Made by a program: the position numbers and the translations under genes. This document shows, piece after piece, positions 6,687-7,942 of a stretch of 7,942 bases of DNA. This stretch comes from an uncultured Lachnospiraceae bacterium (GTDB lineage: Bacteria > Bacillota > Clostridia > Lachnospirales > Lachnospiraceae): contig CACZNY010000163.1 in assembly GCA_902782655.1 (NCBI GenBank), positions 1 through 7,942 on the forward strand. Reading direction: 5' to 3'. Numbering within the stretch: position 1 is the stretch's first letter; each line of letters opens with the position of its first letter. The notes below the pieces were generated by a model. The model saw nothing but the letters and a program-made list of their open reading frames with translations. It made no database searches and was not told the origin of the DNA.

Positions 6687-7942
6687 ATGCTGAAAAAACA
6701 GAGTATCCTTGTAAAGCTTGCTATCATGACGCTACCGCTTGCAATACTGGCGATCGTCCTGGGGATCTATTCCGGTGTCAGCGAGATGGCTACGCTCAAT
6801 GAGGCCAAGATGGTTTATTTTGATGAGCTGAACGGCATGATAGATACCGTGCTTGCCACGGATCGTGATTTCTATCAGTCACAGCTTGGCGCTGAGAGGG
6901 CTTACCTCATGGAAATGAGGGGAAGGTCTACCGACATCGCCGAAGGCCTTGATGATTATGATTCAAATAAGCAGCAGGTCTATGACGGGCTTGATGAACT
7001 CGGGGATGAGCTTGCCAGGGATCCTTACCTTAATAATGAATACCGCGCGGCGGAGCAGCAGGATTCCTGCGCAAACCTTCTGGCTGAAGCAAAGAAGAAC
7101 GTACAGGCCTGGGAGGCGTCCTACAATCCTCATGATCATACGGGCGATTATGAGGCCCAGTACCCGGCCTTCAATGCCGCAAGGGATATCATAGGCGGAT
7201 TTCAGGATATAATAGAGGAATATGCAGAGTATAAAAATGCCGAGATGCAGAAGGCGATCAGAGGAAAGATAACCATCCTTATCATCGTCCTTGTCATTGT
7301 GATAGTGCTCATAGGATTTATCAGCATAGCAGTAATGAAATATATTCTTGGAAGCACAAGTGTCATATCAAATTCGCTTTCAAGGCTCTCTGAGGGTGAG
7401 TTTGTAAAGATCAATAAATACCTTGACTATGATGATGAGATCGGAGGAATGATAAAGGATACTAACAGTGTTATAGACAAGCTTCAGGAAATCATATCGG
7501 ATGTCAAGGATACATCCCTTACCCTGGGCAATTCCTCCAATGACCTTGCTGATACGGCAGGACAGATCAGCCATACTGCGGATGATGTATCCAATGCCAT
7601 ACAGGAGATAGCAAAGGGGGCCACTGAGCAGGCTGACAATATCCAGCAGGCTACGGAAAGCGTCGGAAACATCGATGTGGCCGTATCCGGTGTTACCGAG
7701 AATACAAACATGCTTGCGGGCACGGCGGATGAGATGAATACCTCCAGCCAGACCTCCGCTGACGAGCTTGACAAGCTTATGAGAAGCTCCGAGGAGATGA
7801 ACAGGAACGTGGAGGAGATCACAGAGGCCATCAATGCCACCAGCAGGGCTGTAAATACAGTCAATGAAAAGGTTGATATGATCACGAATATAGCCTCCCA
7901 GACTAATCTTCTTGCGCTGAATGCCTCAATAGAAGCAGCAAG
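6687..7942 (+). CDS. Methyl-accepting chemotaxis protein, 3'-truncated by window edge
   Basis: This is a transmembrane chemoreceptor that senses a ligand outside the cell and controls CheA/CheW in the cytoplasm. The frame is open for 418 codons to the window end. Visible parts in order are a first helix at about residues 11-31, an extracellular sensor of about 160 residues (32-194) that looks all-helical, as in four-helix-bundle receptors, a second helix at 195-217, and a HAMP linker at about 218-270 (LSRLSEGEF, then DDEIGGMIKDTN). The signalling coiled coil follows, with the adaptation-type stretch IQEIAKGATEQADNIQQA. The last residues, QTNLLALNASIEAA (405-418), are the highly conserved hairpin tip that contacts CheA and CheW, so roughly the returning half of the coil is missing. 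The Pro common at the start of HAMP is absent (KYILGSTSV). The start is set by the ribosome binding site at 6674-6680. Ligand unknown. The family is near certain. Confidence 0.93.
   Translation, partial: MLKKQSILVKLAIMTLPLAILAIVLGIYSGVSEMATLNEAKMVYFDELNGMIDTVLATDRDFYQSQLGAERAYLMEMRGRSTDIAEGLDDYDSNKQQVYDGLDELGDELARDPYLNNEYRAAEQQDSCANLLAEAKKNVQAWEASYNPHDHTGDYEAQYPAFNAARDIIGGFQDIIEEYAEYKNAEMQKAIRGKITILIIVLVIVIVLIGFISIAVMKYILGSTSVISNSLSRLSEGEFVKINKYLDYDDEIGGMIKDTNSVIDKLQEIISDVKDTSLTLGNSSNDLADTAGQISHTADDVSNAIQEIAKGATEQADNIQQATESVGNIDVAVSGVTENTNMLAGTADEMNTSSQTSADELDKLMRSSEEMNRNVEEITEAINATSRAVNTVNEKVDMITNIASQTNLLALNASIEAA

Noticed and set aside
6463..6727. Short open frames on both strands across the gap before the chemoreceptor gene
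   Set aside because: They overlap the YfhO 3' end, the hairpins and the chemoreceptor start, lack a ribosome binding site, and have no recognisable protein motif.

Overview
The window is a fully coding, moderately GC-balanced piece of a Gram-positive-lineage (Firmicutes) chromosome. The best guess is Clostridia, probably Lachnospiraceae. The reasons are an LtaS-type lipoteichoic acid synthase next to a YfhO-family membrane protein, strong use of AGG for Arg, ATA for Ile and CTT for Leu, an adenylosuccinate lyase of the eukaryote-like subtype, and a motile lifestyle implied by a chemoreceptor. The family-level placement is inference. No mobile elements, RNA genes or CRISPR arrays were seen, and every gene lies on the + strand.

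Layout: (1) bases 2-1009, the 3' two-thirds of purB (adenylosuccinate lyase), cut by the window edge; (2) 1006-2280, purA (adenylosuccinate synthase), overlapping purB by 4 bases (ATGA); (3) 2246-4033, an LtaS-like phosphoglycerol transferase with five membrane helices, overlapping purA by 35 bases; (4) 3990-6545, a large YfhO-family polytopic membrane protein, overlapping the synthase gene by up to 44 bases; (5) 6546-6686, the only intergenic gap, which holds a possible promoter just upstream, two strong adjacent hairpins and a Shine-Dalgarno; (6) 6687 to the right edge, a methyl-accepting chemotaxis protein cut at the tip of its signalling hairpin.

The four overlapping genes look like one transcription unit. 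PurA and PurB together convert IMP to AMP. The LtaS-like and YfhO-like proteins are likely partners in making and sugar-decorating a glycerol-phosphate polymer on the outer face of the membrane. The joining of AMP synthesis to an envelope-polymer pair by long overlaps without good ribosome binding sites is the most unusual organisational feature. The chemoreceptor is probably a separate unit with a structured leader RNA.

Points that merit a second look are a divergent active-site loop in PurA, a G8 homopolymer inside the LtaS-like gene where a one-base slip either way would truncate the protein, and the double-hairpin leader before the chemoreceptor. I did not find anything that can be called a wholly new system with confidence.
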